Assembly: GCA_002366615.1 (NCBI GenBank)
Contig: DFBL01000018.1
Span: 1-5,397 of the forward strand
Length of the DNA: 5,397 bases
Reading direction: 5' to 3'
DNA from: Candidatus Dojkabacteria bacterium UBA3081
GTDB taxonomy: Bacteria > Patescibacteriota > Dojkabacteria > SC72
In this document: positions 1 to 5,397 of the stretch, one piece after another
How the letters are laid out: each line of letters opens with the position of its first letter
Position numbering within the stretch: position 1 is the first letter of the stretch
The notes under the pieces: generated by a model
Told to the model about the DNA's origin: nothing
The model's database searches: none
Seen by the model: only the letters and a program-made list of their open reading frames with translations
Position numbers and translations under genes: made by a program

Positions 1-609
1 CTTAAACTCATACTCCTTGCCCAGGACATTTCTGTTTGCCCCAGAAACAAAAGAAGTTTGAGGAACACTCTTTAGGAAAATGCTCTTACCAATAATGTCT
101 TGCTGTGAAATCTCAAAAAAGGAAGAAACAAACTTACTAACAAAAATACCCTCTTTCCCAAGTACAGGGTTATCTCCTTGAAACTCTCTATACATCTCGT
201 CATTACCAGAAAGATTAACGGATTGCACAAAGTTTGTAGGATATGGCGTATCATCACCCTCTAGATATACATCAAAACCTGTGATCATAAACATAGGGTA
301 TACATTCTCTACTCCATCTATATCCTCTATTTCATCTTTAATATCGTTGTTAATAATTACCTCTTCCTTTTCCTCTTCTTCCTTAGTAGGTGCAGACATC
401 ATCCCTCCCATCATTGTAAAGTCCTGAGAGGAAACATACAGATCCGTTGGTTTAAATACAGAGCTAAATTGAGTGAGTATTGCTCTTTGTAAATCAGTCA
501 TACCAAAAAGTATGAAGGTCATAAGCATAACAGCAATCGTGATACCCAAACTAGTAAGTAGGGTTCTTAACTTTCTTCTAAATATTAAACTAACAGCATA
601 TTTAAACAT
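1..609 (-). CDS. MacB/FtsX-type ABC transporter permease, N-terminal part (cut by window edge)
   Basis: This is the membrane subunit of a MacB/LolCDE/FtsX-type ABC system; 203 residues are visible and the C-terminus lies beyond the left edge. The start is typical of the family: a short basic amphipathic stretch (MFKYAVSLIFRRKLRTLL) leads into one hydrophobic segment at about residues 17-38. A long extracytoplasmic domain follows and is still open at residue 203. Within it, 'DIDGVENVYP' (about 96-105) and 'GKEGIFVSKF' with 'DIIGKSIFLK' (about 151-180) match the usual MacB periplasmic-core pattern. The domain has a Met-rich patch (66-71) followed by an acidic run of mostly Glu (77-83). The ATG overlaps the end of the ATPase gene by 8 bp (ATGTTTAA), which implies translational coupling; a weak GGA lies a few bases upstream. 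Family MacB-like export or mechanotransmission is well supported; the substrate is unknown. The remaining transmembrane helices expected near the C-terminus are not visible here. Confidence 0.88.
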   Translation of the reverse strand, partial: MFKYAVSLIFRRKLRTLLTSLGITIAVMLMTFILFGMTDLQRAILTQFSSVFKPTDLYVSSQDFTMMGGMMSAPTKEEEEKEEVIINNDIKDEIEDIDGVENVYPMFMITGFDVYLEGDDTPYPTNFVQSVNLSGNDEMYREFQGDNPVLGKEGIFVSKFVSSFFEISQQDIIGKSIFLKSVPQTSFVSGANRNVLGKEYEFK

Positions 610-1264
610 TTTTTCCATCTACTAAAGTAATAACTCTTTCTGTCTTCTTTGCAATACTTCTATCATGTGTAACTAGAATTACTGTAACCTCTTCTTTCTT
701 GTTTACCTCCTTTAACAAATTCACAATTGAATCACCCGTTTTACTATCTAAATTCCCCGTTGGTTCATCTGCCAATACAATCTTGGGAGTATCAATTAGA
801 GATCTAGCAATTGCAACTCTTTGAGCCTCACCTCCAGATAGTTCTTTGGGGAAATGCTTTCTTCTTTTTTCTAAACCAACCATATCAAGTAAATAGTCTA
901 ATCTCTTTTTAACTTCTATATCCTTGTCTCCTGTGAATTTCATTGGAAGTAAAATGTTCTCTTCTACACTAAGAGATGGTATTAGGTAAAACTGTTGAAA
1001 TATCGTCCCCACTATATGTCTTCTGTAAAAGTTCGGATTGTACTCCTTTACATCTCTCTCATCTATCATCACTTTCCCAGTATACCCCCTATCTAAGCCT
1101 CCTAATATATTTAAAAGTGTTGATTTTCCTGAACCAGAAGCTCCTACGACAGATATTATTTCCCTTTTTTCAATATTGAAGGTAACACCTCTTAAGGCCT
1201 CTACCAAGACCTCTTTGTTCATAACATACTCTCTTTTTAAATTCTCTATCTGCACGTATGACAT
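602..1264 (-). CDS. ABC transporter ATP-binding protein, MacB/LolD/FtsE-like
   Basis: This 220-residue stand-alone ATPase powers the permease encoded just downstream. All expected motifs are present: Walker A GASGSGKST (41-49), Q-loop in FQQF (89-92), signature LSGGEAQR (142-149), Walker B IVLADEP (162-168) followed by the D-loop region TGNLDS, and the switch His in VTHD (H200). The motif LADEPTGNLDS and the length of about 220 residues are characteristic of the MacB/LolD/FtsE/SalX group, which pairs with FtsX-like permeases. The start is well fixed: an in-frame TAA lies five codons upstream (1279-1277), and the N-terminus MSYVQIENLKREY is a standard beginning for the family. No Shine-Dalgarno sequence is visible before the ATG. 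It is the first gene of a two-gene operon (at least), with a candidate promoter at 1296-1324. It acts at the cytoplasmic face of the inner membrane. The function could be export of a peptide, lipoprotein or drug, or control of cell-wall hydrolysis; the sequence does not decide. Confidence 0.95.
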   Translation of the reverse strand: MSYVQIENLKREYVMNKEVLVEALRGVTFNIEKREIISVVGASGSGKSTLLNILGGLDRGYTGKVMIDERDVKEYNPNFYRRHIVGTIFQQFYLIPSLSVEENILLPMKFTGDKDIEVKKRLDYLLDMVGLEKRRKHFPKELSGGEAQRVAIARSLIDTPKIVLADEPTGNLDSKTGDSIVNLLKEVNKKEEVTVILVTHDRSIAKKTERVITLVDGKNV

Positions 1265-1295
1265 ACTGTATTTTGTTTAATTCAAGACCGCACTT

Positions 1296-1324
1296 AGTGT
1301 ATACAAAAAGATATTAAAATTCAA
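1296..1324 (-). promoter_or_regulatory. Candidate sigma70-type promoter for the ABC operon
   Basis: Read on the minus strand, TTGAAT (1324-1319) and TACACT (1301-1296) are separated by exactly 17 bp. Each hexamer matches consensus at four of six positions. Transcription would begin near 1289, giving a leader of about 25 nt before the ATPase ATG. The -10 box is identical to that proposed for the opposite strand. This is a pattern match only. Confidence 0.45.
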
Positions 1325-1328
1325 GTCT

Positions 1329-1350
1329 CAAAGTAATATTTGACACTTTG
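1329..1350. promoter_or_regulatory. Possible operator: dyad CAAAGT-N10-ACTTTG
   Basis: CAAAGT (1329-1334) and ACTTTG (1345-1350) are perfect inverted arms with a 10-bp gap. The right arm overlaps the end of the plus-strand -35 box, and the dyad lies between the two divergent promoters. Its size and placement suit a dimeric repressor. Six-base arms in AT-rich DNA can arise by chance, so this is tentative. Confidence 0.25.
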
Positions 1351-1368
1351 TATATATGAATATACACT
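1340..1368 (+). promoter_or_regulatory. Candidate sigma70-type promoter for the transglycosylase gene
   Basis: A perfect -35 TTGACA (1340-1345) is followed after 17 bp by TACACT (1363-1368), a four-of-six match to the -10 consensus. The start point would be near 1375, leaving about 20 nt of AT-rich leader before the ATG at 1396. No Shine-Dalgarno sequence is evident in that leader. The perfect -35 and ideal spacing directly ahead of the gene make this the better supported of the two divergent promoters. Confidence 0.6.
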
Positions 1369-1395
1369 AAAATTATATATAAAGATTACTAATTT

Positions 1396-2856
1396 ATGGA
1401 TAATCTACCAACAGAGATACAACAGGATACGATAGCTCAAGTTCCTCAAAATGAGCCTTCTTCTGAAAAACCTTCTGAAAAAATATATGACAGAAGAAAT
1501 TTCCTTAAAATGGCTGGTACAACTTTAGCAGGAGCCGCTCTCGCTTCTTTTGCATCAGGTTGTGCCCCTAAAAAGAAATATGAGGGAGAACAGAAAGAAA
1601 ACCCCTTAGAGAAAAATATTAGAGATTTGAATGGGCAGTTTCATACAAAAGAGTCTTTACACTTAAACACCGATGGCATCTTTAACTATGAGAAGTATAC
1701 TCAACAAAATCCAGACTTTGGTATCTATAAACAACATATTGAGACTCATGTATCCGATATATACAAACAGTATGGTTTAAACCCCAATATTATGAAAGCC
1801 CTCTCCTCATCAATAATCTGTTCTCATCTTGGTCATTGGGAGAGAATTGATAGCAATAAAGACCTTCTTAATCAAAGGGTTGGTCCTATGCAATTCTATT
1901 CTTCTAATGTCTTACCAATAGTAGAGAAACACTTTAACATGACAATCTCAATAGATGAAGCTAAGTTGGACCAAAACAATATATACTTTGGAATGATTTC
2001 TCTAGCAGAATCTCTTAAAAAGATAGAAAACACTGGAAAGAATAATGATTTAATGAGTCTAATGCTTGCAGACTACTACGGTGGTTCATCTTTGGTAGGA
2101 CTAATAAAAAATAACCAAGAGATAGATGAAAATCATTACTTAAAAAGTAATTACGACCTTTACAGAAGAACCCTAAATCTTCTAAATGGAACCCCCTCTG
2201 AAAATTTAGAAACAGTAGAAAGGGTCCCACAAGTGAAAGAGATATGGAATAAAGCTAACGAGCTATGGCCCCATACCAAATTTAAAGATTATGAAGCTGA
2301 CTATCAAAAACAGATAGAGAAATACTCAGGCTCTTTTGGTCTTTCTGATTCACAGCTCCTTACTCTCTTTCTTTCTGTTGCACTAGTAGAAAGCCAAGGT
2401 GGAAATGAAAAGAAGAACACCTCCTCTGGAGCTATAGGGTGGTATCAAATTATCCCCGCTGCTGGACATATCAAAGAGTACAATGACACACACCCTGGAA
2501 AAAACTACACAGAGTATGATATCGAAAATAATGACTCCATTAGTATAGAGGTTGGAGTATGGTCATTAATGAAATATCGCTACAATCTTAATCTTGAGTG
2601 GTCCTTAAAATTCTTCAAAGCTGGTGGTCATTGGGAAGGACCGGAAAAAGAAAGATACCTAGTCTTTGATTTTGGAAAGCACTATGATGACGCTTTGTGG
2701 TGGAACCGAGTCTCATACTGCTCCCAACAGCTGTTAGGCAATGATAATTTTAACATGGGCTATATCGACTATATCTATGATGGAATAGAATATAAGAGTA
2801 GTAATTTCTTACAAAACAGCAATCATATTCATCCTCTTTTAGAGGTAAAAGATTAA
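1396..2856 (+). CDS. Tat-exported lipoprotein with tandem SLT/lysozyme-like domains; probable lytic transglycosylase
   Basis: This 486-residue protein probably cleaves peptidoglycan glycan strands outside the cytoplasmic membrane. After a 30-residue hydrophilic lead comes a textbook twin-arginine motif, DRRNFLKMAG (R33-R34), then a hydrophobic stretch and a lipobox-like ASGC with C56 as the candidate lipidated Cys. The C-terminal domain (about 312-445) has the SLT signature order: SVALVESQGG with probable catalytic E332, then GAIGWYQIIP (345-354), a helix with VGVWSLMKYRYN (386-397), and FFKAGGHWEGP (406-416) in place of the usual AYNaG motif. Residues about 132-260 repeat this layout (IICSHLGHWE, RVGPMQFYSS, YFGMISLAESL, LADYYGGSSL), but Ser or another residue stands where the catalytic Glu should be. 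The start is fixed by an in-frame TAA at 1390-1392. It is divergent from the ABC operon and followed by 274 non-coding bases. A binding-only role for the first domain is inference. A substrate other than peptidoglycan cannot be excluded. Confidence 0.8.
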   Translation: MDNLPTEIQQDTIAQVPQNEPSSEKPSEKIYDRRNFLKMAGTTLAGAALASFASGCAPKKKYEGEQKENPLEKNIRDLNGQFHTKESLHLNTDGIFNYEKYTQQNPDFGIYKQHIETHVSDIYKQYGLNPNIMKALSSSIICSHLGHWERIDSNKDLLNQRVGPMQFYSSNVLPIVEKHFNMTISIDEAKLDQNNIYFGMISLAESLKKIENTGKNNDLMSLMLADYYGGSSLVGLIKNNQEIDENHYLKSNYDLYRRTLNLLNGTPSENLETVERVPQVKEIWNKANELWPHTKFKDYEADYQKQIEKYSGSFGLSDSQLLTLFLSVALVESQGGNEKKNTSSGAIGWYQIIPAAGHIKEYNDTHPGKNYTEYDIENNDSISIEVGVWSLMKYRYNLNLEWSLKFFKAGGHWEGPEKERYLVFDFGKHYDDALWWNRVSYCSQQLLGNDNFNMGYIDYIYDGIEYKSSNFLQNSNHIHPLLEVKD

Positions 2857-2862
2857 CCCTAT

Positions 2863-2892
2863 ATTTCAACAAAAAAATCCTCATCTTGAAAT
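2863..2892 (+). repeat. Inverted repeat just after the transglycosylase stop
   Basis: ATTTCAA (2863-2869) and TTGAAAT (2886-2892) form a perfect 7-bp stem around a 16-nt loop, starting seven bases after the stop codon. There is no T-tract, so it is not a standard intrinsic terminator, though it could protect or shape the 3' end of the mRNA. The stem is AT-rich and may be fortuitous. Confidence 0.25.
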
Positions 2893-2921
2893 CCCAATAT
2901 TCAAAGAAAAGTTCTTTCTTC

Positions 2922-2951
2922 TTGACAAGCAATTCTATTTCTAAGTATGCT
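2922..2951 (+). promoter_or_regulatory. Candidate promoter for the leader and DHH gene
   Basis: A perfect TTGACA (2922-2927) is followed after 18 bp by TATGCT (2946-2951), which matches the -10 consensus at four of six positions. Transcription would start near 2958, about 170 bases before the DHH gene. That produces a long leader containing a terminator-like hairpin, in contrast to the roughly 20-nt leaders predicted for the other genes. Confidence 0.5.
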
Positions 2952-2957
2952 GAATTT

Positions 2958-3098
2958 AGTTGTGTTACAAAAATCTGAAATAGATTTAAAACCTATAAAA
3001 TTAAACTAGTACAAGTGCAAAAACTAAAAAATATGCGATACAACTTGAAAAGTAAAGTGGAAATTTAAAAGGGTACGTAAAAGTCCCCTCTTTTTTTT
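2958..3098 (+). ncRNA. Putative structured leader or small RNA ending at a terminator
   Basis: The candidate promoter at 2922-2951 and the terminator-like element at 3071-3098 would bound an RNA of about 140 nt. Its first bases, AGTTGTGT (2958-2965), can pair with ATACAACT (3038-3045) through eight pairs including one G-U. This closes a region holding a small hairpin, AAATCT-GAAAT-AGATTT (2971-2987). A competing pairing, CAAGT (3012-3016) with ACTTG (3043-3047), uses the same 3' strand. It matches no riboswitch or RNA family that I recognise. It may be an attenuating leader of the DHH gene, an independent small RNA, or simply untranslated sequence. Confidence 0.25.
3071..3098 (+). terminator. 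Terminator-like hairpin with T8 tail upstream of the DHH gene
   Basis: GGG-T-AC (3071-3076) pairs with GT-CCC (3083-3087) around the loop GTAAAA, leaving one bulged T. Two bases after the C run comes a run of eight T (3091-3098). The short five-pair stem is weak, but the long T-tract is characteristic of intrinsic termination on the plus strand. It lies over 200 bases after the transglycosylase stop and only about 30 bases before the DHH start. It could end upstream transcripts or act as an attenuator. Confidence 0.45.
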
Positions 3099-3104
3099 AA
3101 TATA

Positions 3105-3116
3105 TATACTTACAAT
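3105..3116 (+). promoter_or_regulatory. Possible -10 elements immediately upstream of the DHH gene
   Basis: TATACT (3105-3110) and TACAAT (3111-3116) each match the -10 consensus at five of six positions and lie just after the terminator T-tract. No -35 hexamer is found at normal spacing. If one is used, the DHH gene would have a very short leader, like its neighbours, and would bypass the upstream hairpin. Such hexamers are common in AT-rich DNA. Confidence 0.25.
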
Positions 3117-3130
3117 TTAATACCTACTAG

Positions 3131-5397
3131 ATGACTGATAAAGAAGAAAGAGCCAATATTACTCAAGTAAACAAGTCAAAAGAAGAGCTATCTGATGCCT
3201 ACAAAGTCTGGTATGAAGCCTTATCCCCTGAAAAAATAGAACAAGAAGAAGAAGCTATTCGTGGATTAAGAGATGAAATCTTTAAAGGATATATATCCTC
3301 TGGAGGAAGAAAACTAGCAGATGTGCTACTTACTAAAGAGGAATTAGCAGAAAGGGATATATATGTCTTTACTCAAACGGATGTAACAAAGTACGACAGT
3401 GCTCAAGAAAGAAAAAAAAGAAGAAGAGGATTAAAGAAGGGAGAACTTTTTGAACCAGTTGTCGTTTTGGCTGATATCCTACCTGTTGCACAAAGAGAAA
3501 GTAGAGAAGAGGGCCTACATAGACCTTTATACACAAAGATGTTGGAATCTGAAGCCATCAAAGACCTTGTTACTTCGGGACATTCTCCAATCAATGTTCT
3601 AAGTAATATTGGAAAATGGTACCAATTACTTTCTAAAGAAACTTGGATAAGTGAAGAGGAATGGGTAGGAGAAAAAAAATTAAATGATGAAGAGATAGAT
3701 CTTAAAATTGCAAAGATAATAAGCGATAGTGTCAACATCGATTTAGGTAATATAGTTGAATATCAAAGGAAAGTTTCAAAAATCAATGGGAGTCGTCCGA
3801 CATATATAGATAAACATGATCAACATAAAGTTCCATATTCACAAGGAGGACTCTCACAAAGACCTCTGGATATTACATCCCACTGGTATGAGCATTTGCT
3901 AACTGCAAATGACTCCCTTGAGGCTTTAGAAATTATCCTCCCTATACAAGACCTTTACTCTGATCCAAATGGCCCGATATCTGGTAGCGTAGAAATTGAT
4001 CGATTAACTCAACTAGTATTTAATGCTTGGAAACTAAATGCTCCTGGAGCAGAGCTACTAAGAAGTTCAATACCACTCTCCCCAAATCTTTGTAATAAGT
4101 GTATCTTAGAAAAAAGGGCAATGATTTGTAGTAATGCTAAATCCATACTCGAAAAAGCAAAAAGTGTAGATTCCGAAGATACCTTTAGTAGACTCTCTGA
4201 AAAGAGTATGAAATCACTTCTCTCTTTAGCAGAACAAATTCAGAAGGGGAGAGGAACAATCAATGATGAAAAAACAGATAATCCAGAATTCTTCCCAGAA
4301 AAGGAACAAGAAATAGCAGTAGAGATACTAAAGGATGTAGTTGAGGAAATAGATTGTAACAGGGCTATAGATAGATTAAAAAACTCTCTTAATAGTTTAG
4401 GTAAATACAAATCTAGTTCACTAACTACTGAACATATTGTAAATATACAAAATCTCATTGAGAAACTCCAAAGAGAGAAAAATGCTTTGTATCTTAATAC
4501 CCTAACTGAAAAAGAGTATGACTCTGTTTTAGCTCTACAAGATATATTAGATGAGGATATATTAATAGATATAGTTGTACCCTACAAAATCAGAAATGTA
4601 AGACCAGCATGGAGGTACAGATTGGATTTAGAAAATATGGAGGATATTGTAACGATAAATCCATATGATGATAAAGGATTGGAGATAAGGATGCTTCTGG
4701 ATGTACTTGCTGCTCCCAACTTCAAAACTGTATTCAAAAATAATGGTGCTCCTAGAAGAGTTGAATTTTCCCAAGAGCAGCTTAAAAAGGAATCCCTTTC
4801 AGATACTGTATATGGAGACTTAAGATATGTAGATATGTTAGAAGGAATTGTCGCTAATGAAATCCTTAATCAATACTACAAGAGTATGAATATTAAAAAT
4901 GAGAGAGAGATGCTTGATGCAATGTTTCCAGATAGAAACAATGAACAACCTCCTAGTGCTTTACAAAATGTTGATAAAGCAGCACTACTGGTATATGAGG
5001 CTATAAAGAGGGATGAAAAGATAGCTACTATTGGTGATTGTGATCAAGATGGATTTTTCGCCTCTATTAACTGGAGATGGGTATTAGAACATATGGGTGT
5101 TAAAGAGATTGAACAAAAATTCAATACTAGACTTGAGGGACATGCTGTACAACCAACAGACCTACTCAATCTTGCATTAGATGGAAACACATTAATAATT
5201 GTTAATGATACAGGTTCAAGTGAAACAGACGCTAAAACCTTTGAAATGATAAAGCATGGAGCAGAAGAGCCAGAAGATTTACAATTCTTTAGAGAAAATA
5301 TTGAGCTAATATCAGGATACCAGGAGCTATCCCCCCATCTTCGGAGAGAATTAAAGAGAAAGTTAACCAAATTGATTAATAGATATGATAAAGATCC
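3131..5397 (+). CDS. Large DHH (RecJ-like) phosphoesterase with long unrecognised N-terminus, cut at right edge
   Basis: An uninterrupted frame of 755 codons runs from ATG 3131 past the window end. An in-frame TAG directly before the ATG fixes the start; no Shine-Dalgarno sequence is seen. Near residues 613-660, a helix with KAALLVYEAIKRDEKIATI leads into GDCDQDG (635-641), which matches motif I of DHH phosphoesterases (RecJ: GDxDxDG) with Asp 636, 638 and 640 all kept. Motif II follows as LIIVNDTGSS with D693, like the RecJ VDNGISS. These Asp residues bind the catalytic Mn/Mg pair in the family, so cleavage of a nucleic acid or nucleotide phosphodiester is likely. The DHH motif III is not reached. 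In ordinary RecJ the domain starts within about the first 80 residues; here about 600 precede it. That region is soluble, mostly helical-looking and highly charged, with a basic patch RKKRRRGLKK (94-103), a CNKC plus Cys cluster (C321, C324, C333) and Lys/Glu-rich helices at about 335-470. I do not recognise it. No signal peptide or membrane segment is visible, so it is probably cytoplasmic. Confidence 0.8.
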   Translation, partial: MTDKEERANITQVNKSKEELSDAYKVWYEALSPEKIEQEEEAIRGLRDEIFKGYISSGGRKLADVLLTKEELAERDIYVFTQTDVTKYDSAQERKKRRRGLKKGELFEPVVVLADILPVAQRESREEGLHRPLYTKMLESEAIKDLVTSGHSPINVLSNIGKWYQLLSKETWISEEEWVGEKKLNDEEIDLKIAKIISDSVNIDLGNIVEYQRKVSKINGSRPTYIDKHDQHKVPYSQGGLSQRPLDITSHWYEHLLTANDSLEALEIILPIQDLYSDPNGPISGSVEIDRLTQLVFNAWKLNAPGAELLRSSIPLSPNLCNKCILEKRAMICSNAKSILEKAKSVDSEDTFSRLSEKSMKSLLSLAEQIQKGRGTINDEKTDNPEFFPEKEQEIAVEILKDVVEEIDCNRAIDRLKNSLNSLGKYKSSSLTTEHIVNIQNLIEKLQREKNALYLNTLTEKEYDSVLALQDILDEDILIDIVVPYKIRNVRPAWRYRLDLENMEDIVTINPYDDKGLEIRMLLDVLAAPNFKTVFKNNGAPRRVEFSQEQLKKESLSDTVYGDLRYVDMLEGIVANEILNQYYKSMNIKNEREMLDAMFPDRNNEQPPSALQNVDKAALLVYEAIKRDEKIATIGDCDQDGFFASINWRWVLEHMGVKEIEQKFNTRLEGHAVQPTDLLNLALDGNTLIIVNDTGSSETDAKTFEMIKHGAEEPEDLQFFRENIELISGYQELSPHLRRELKRKLTKLINRYDKD

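Larger units (their letters stand above)
1294..1370. repeat. Mirror pair of 10-bp inverted repeats covering both divergent -10 boxes
   Basis: TTAGTGTATA (1294-1303) and its exact reverse complement TATACACTAA (1361-1370) are separated by 57 bp. Each arm contains the proposed -10 box of one of the two divergent promoters. The symmetry could be two copies of a preferred -10 region, or paired sites for one regulator controlling both directions. The repeat itself is certain; its function is inferred. Confidence 0.5.

Noticed and set aside
72..257. 61-codon open frame on the minus strand
   Set aside because: It lies out of frame inside the permease gene, which has clear family features in its own frame.
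976..1280. Two plus-strand open frames opposite the ATPase gene
   Set aside because: They are antisense to a gene with every ABC ATPase motif and show no recognisable protein features.
2015..2230. 71-codon minus-strand frame
   Set aside because: It is antisense to the transglycosylase gene and has low-complexity hydrophobic composition typical of a shadow.
2833..2845. Perfect hairpin CCTCT-TTT-AGAGG at the 3' end of the transglycosylase gene
   Set aside because: It is only five base pairs, inside the coding sequence, and lacks a following T-tract on either strand.
2903..2917. Hairpin AAAGAA-AAG-TTCTTT as a terminator
   Set aside because: The stem has a single G-C equivalent pair and no clean T-tract, so it is too weak to call.
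2750..2932. 60-codon minus-strand frame across the transglycosylase 3' end
   Set aside because: It overlaps the confident coding end and a promoter-like region, and has no domain or start signal.
2947..3009. 20-codon plus-strand frame in the intergenic region
   Set aside because: Its ATG overlaps the proposed -10 box and would lie upstream of the predicted transcript start; there is no ribosome binding site.
3033..3068. 11-codon frame (MRYNLKSKVEI) ending just before the terminator hairpin
   Set aside because: Its position resembles an attenuation leader peptide, but it has no ribosome binding site and no run of one amino acid, so chance is more likely.
3412..3419. Run of eight A as a slippage or frameshift site in the DHH gene
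   Set aside because: The reading frame stays open and coherent through the run, and nothing in the alternative frames suggests a second product.
3403..5370. Three minus-strand frames (3403-3738, 4240-4458, 5044-5370)
   Set aside because: All lie opposite the continuous 755-codon DHH frame, including opposite its conserved motifs, and are Ser/Leu/Phe-rich as expected for antisense of a Lys/Glu-rich gene.

Overview
The window is an AT-rich stretch of bacterial chromosome. It uses the standard genetic code and strongly favours AGA, ATA and TTA codons. Nothing in it identifies a species. A Tat-type lipoprotein signal, peptidoglycan-cleaving machinery, MacB/FtsX-type ABC genes and mostly Shine-Dalgarno-poor starts fit a low-GC bacterium. 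A Candidate Phyla Radiation (Patescibacteria-like) lineage is a reasonable guess, but it is only a guess.

Layout. On the minus strand, positions 1-1264 hold an ABC exporter operon. The ATPase gene (602-1264) comes first and overlaps the start of a MacB/FtsX-type permease by 8 bp; the permease runs off the left edge. Positions 1265-1395 form a short divergent control region with a sigma70-like promoter on each strand. The two -10 boxes lie in a perfect 10-bp inverted repeat. On the plus strand, positions 1396-2856 encode a twin-arginine, lipobox-bearing protein. Its C-terminal half looks like a lytic transglycosylase (SLT/lysozyme-like) domain, and its middle looks like a second, degenerate copy of the same fold. 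Positions 2857-3130 are non-coding, with a good promoter, foldable RNA and a terminator-like hairpin followed by eight T. From 3131 to the right edge runs a large open frame (755 codons visible). It carries the first two motifs of a RecJ-like DHH phosphoesterase, but only after about 600 residues of unrecognised N-terminal sequence.

How the parts may work together. The ABC pair and the divergent transglycosylase could form one envelope module, as FtsEX-type complexes do with cell-wall hydrolases elsewhere; this is inference from adjacency and the shared control region. The DHH protein is separated by its own leader and probably belongs to nucleic-acid or nucleotide metabolism.

The least explained items are the large N-terminal region of the DHH protein, the apparent insertion between its motifs II and III, the duplicated SLT fold in the lipoprotein, and the structured leader at about 2958-3098.
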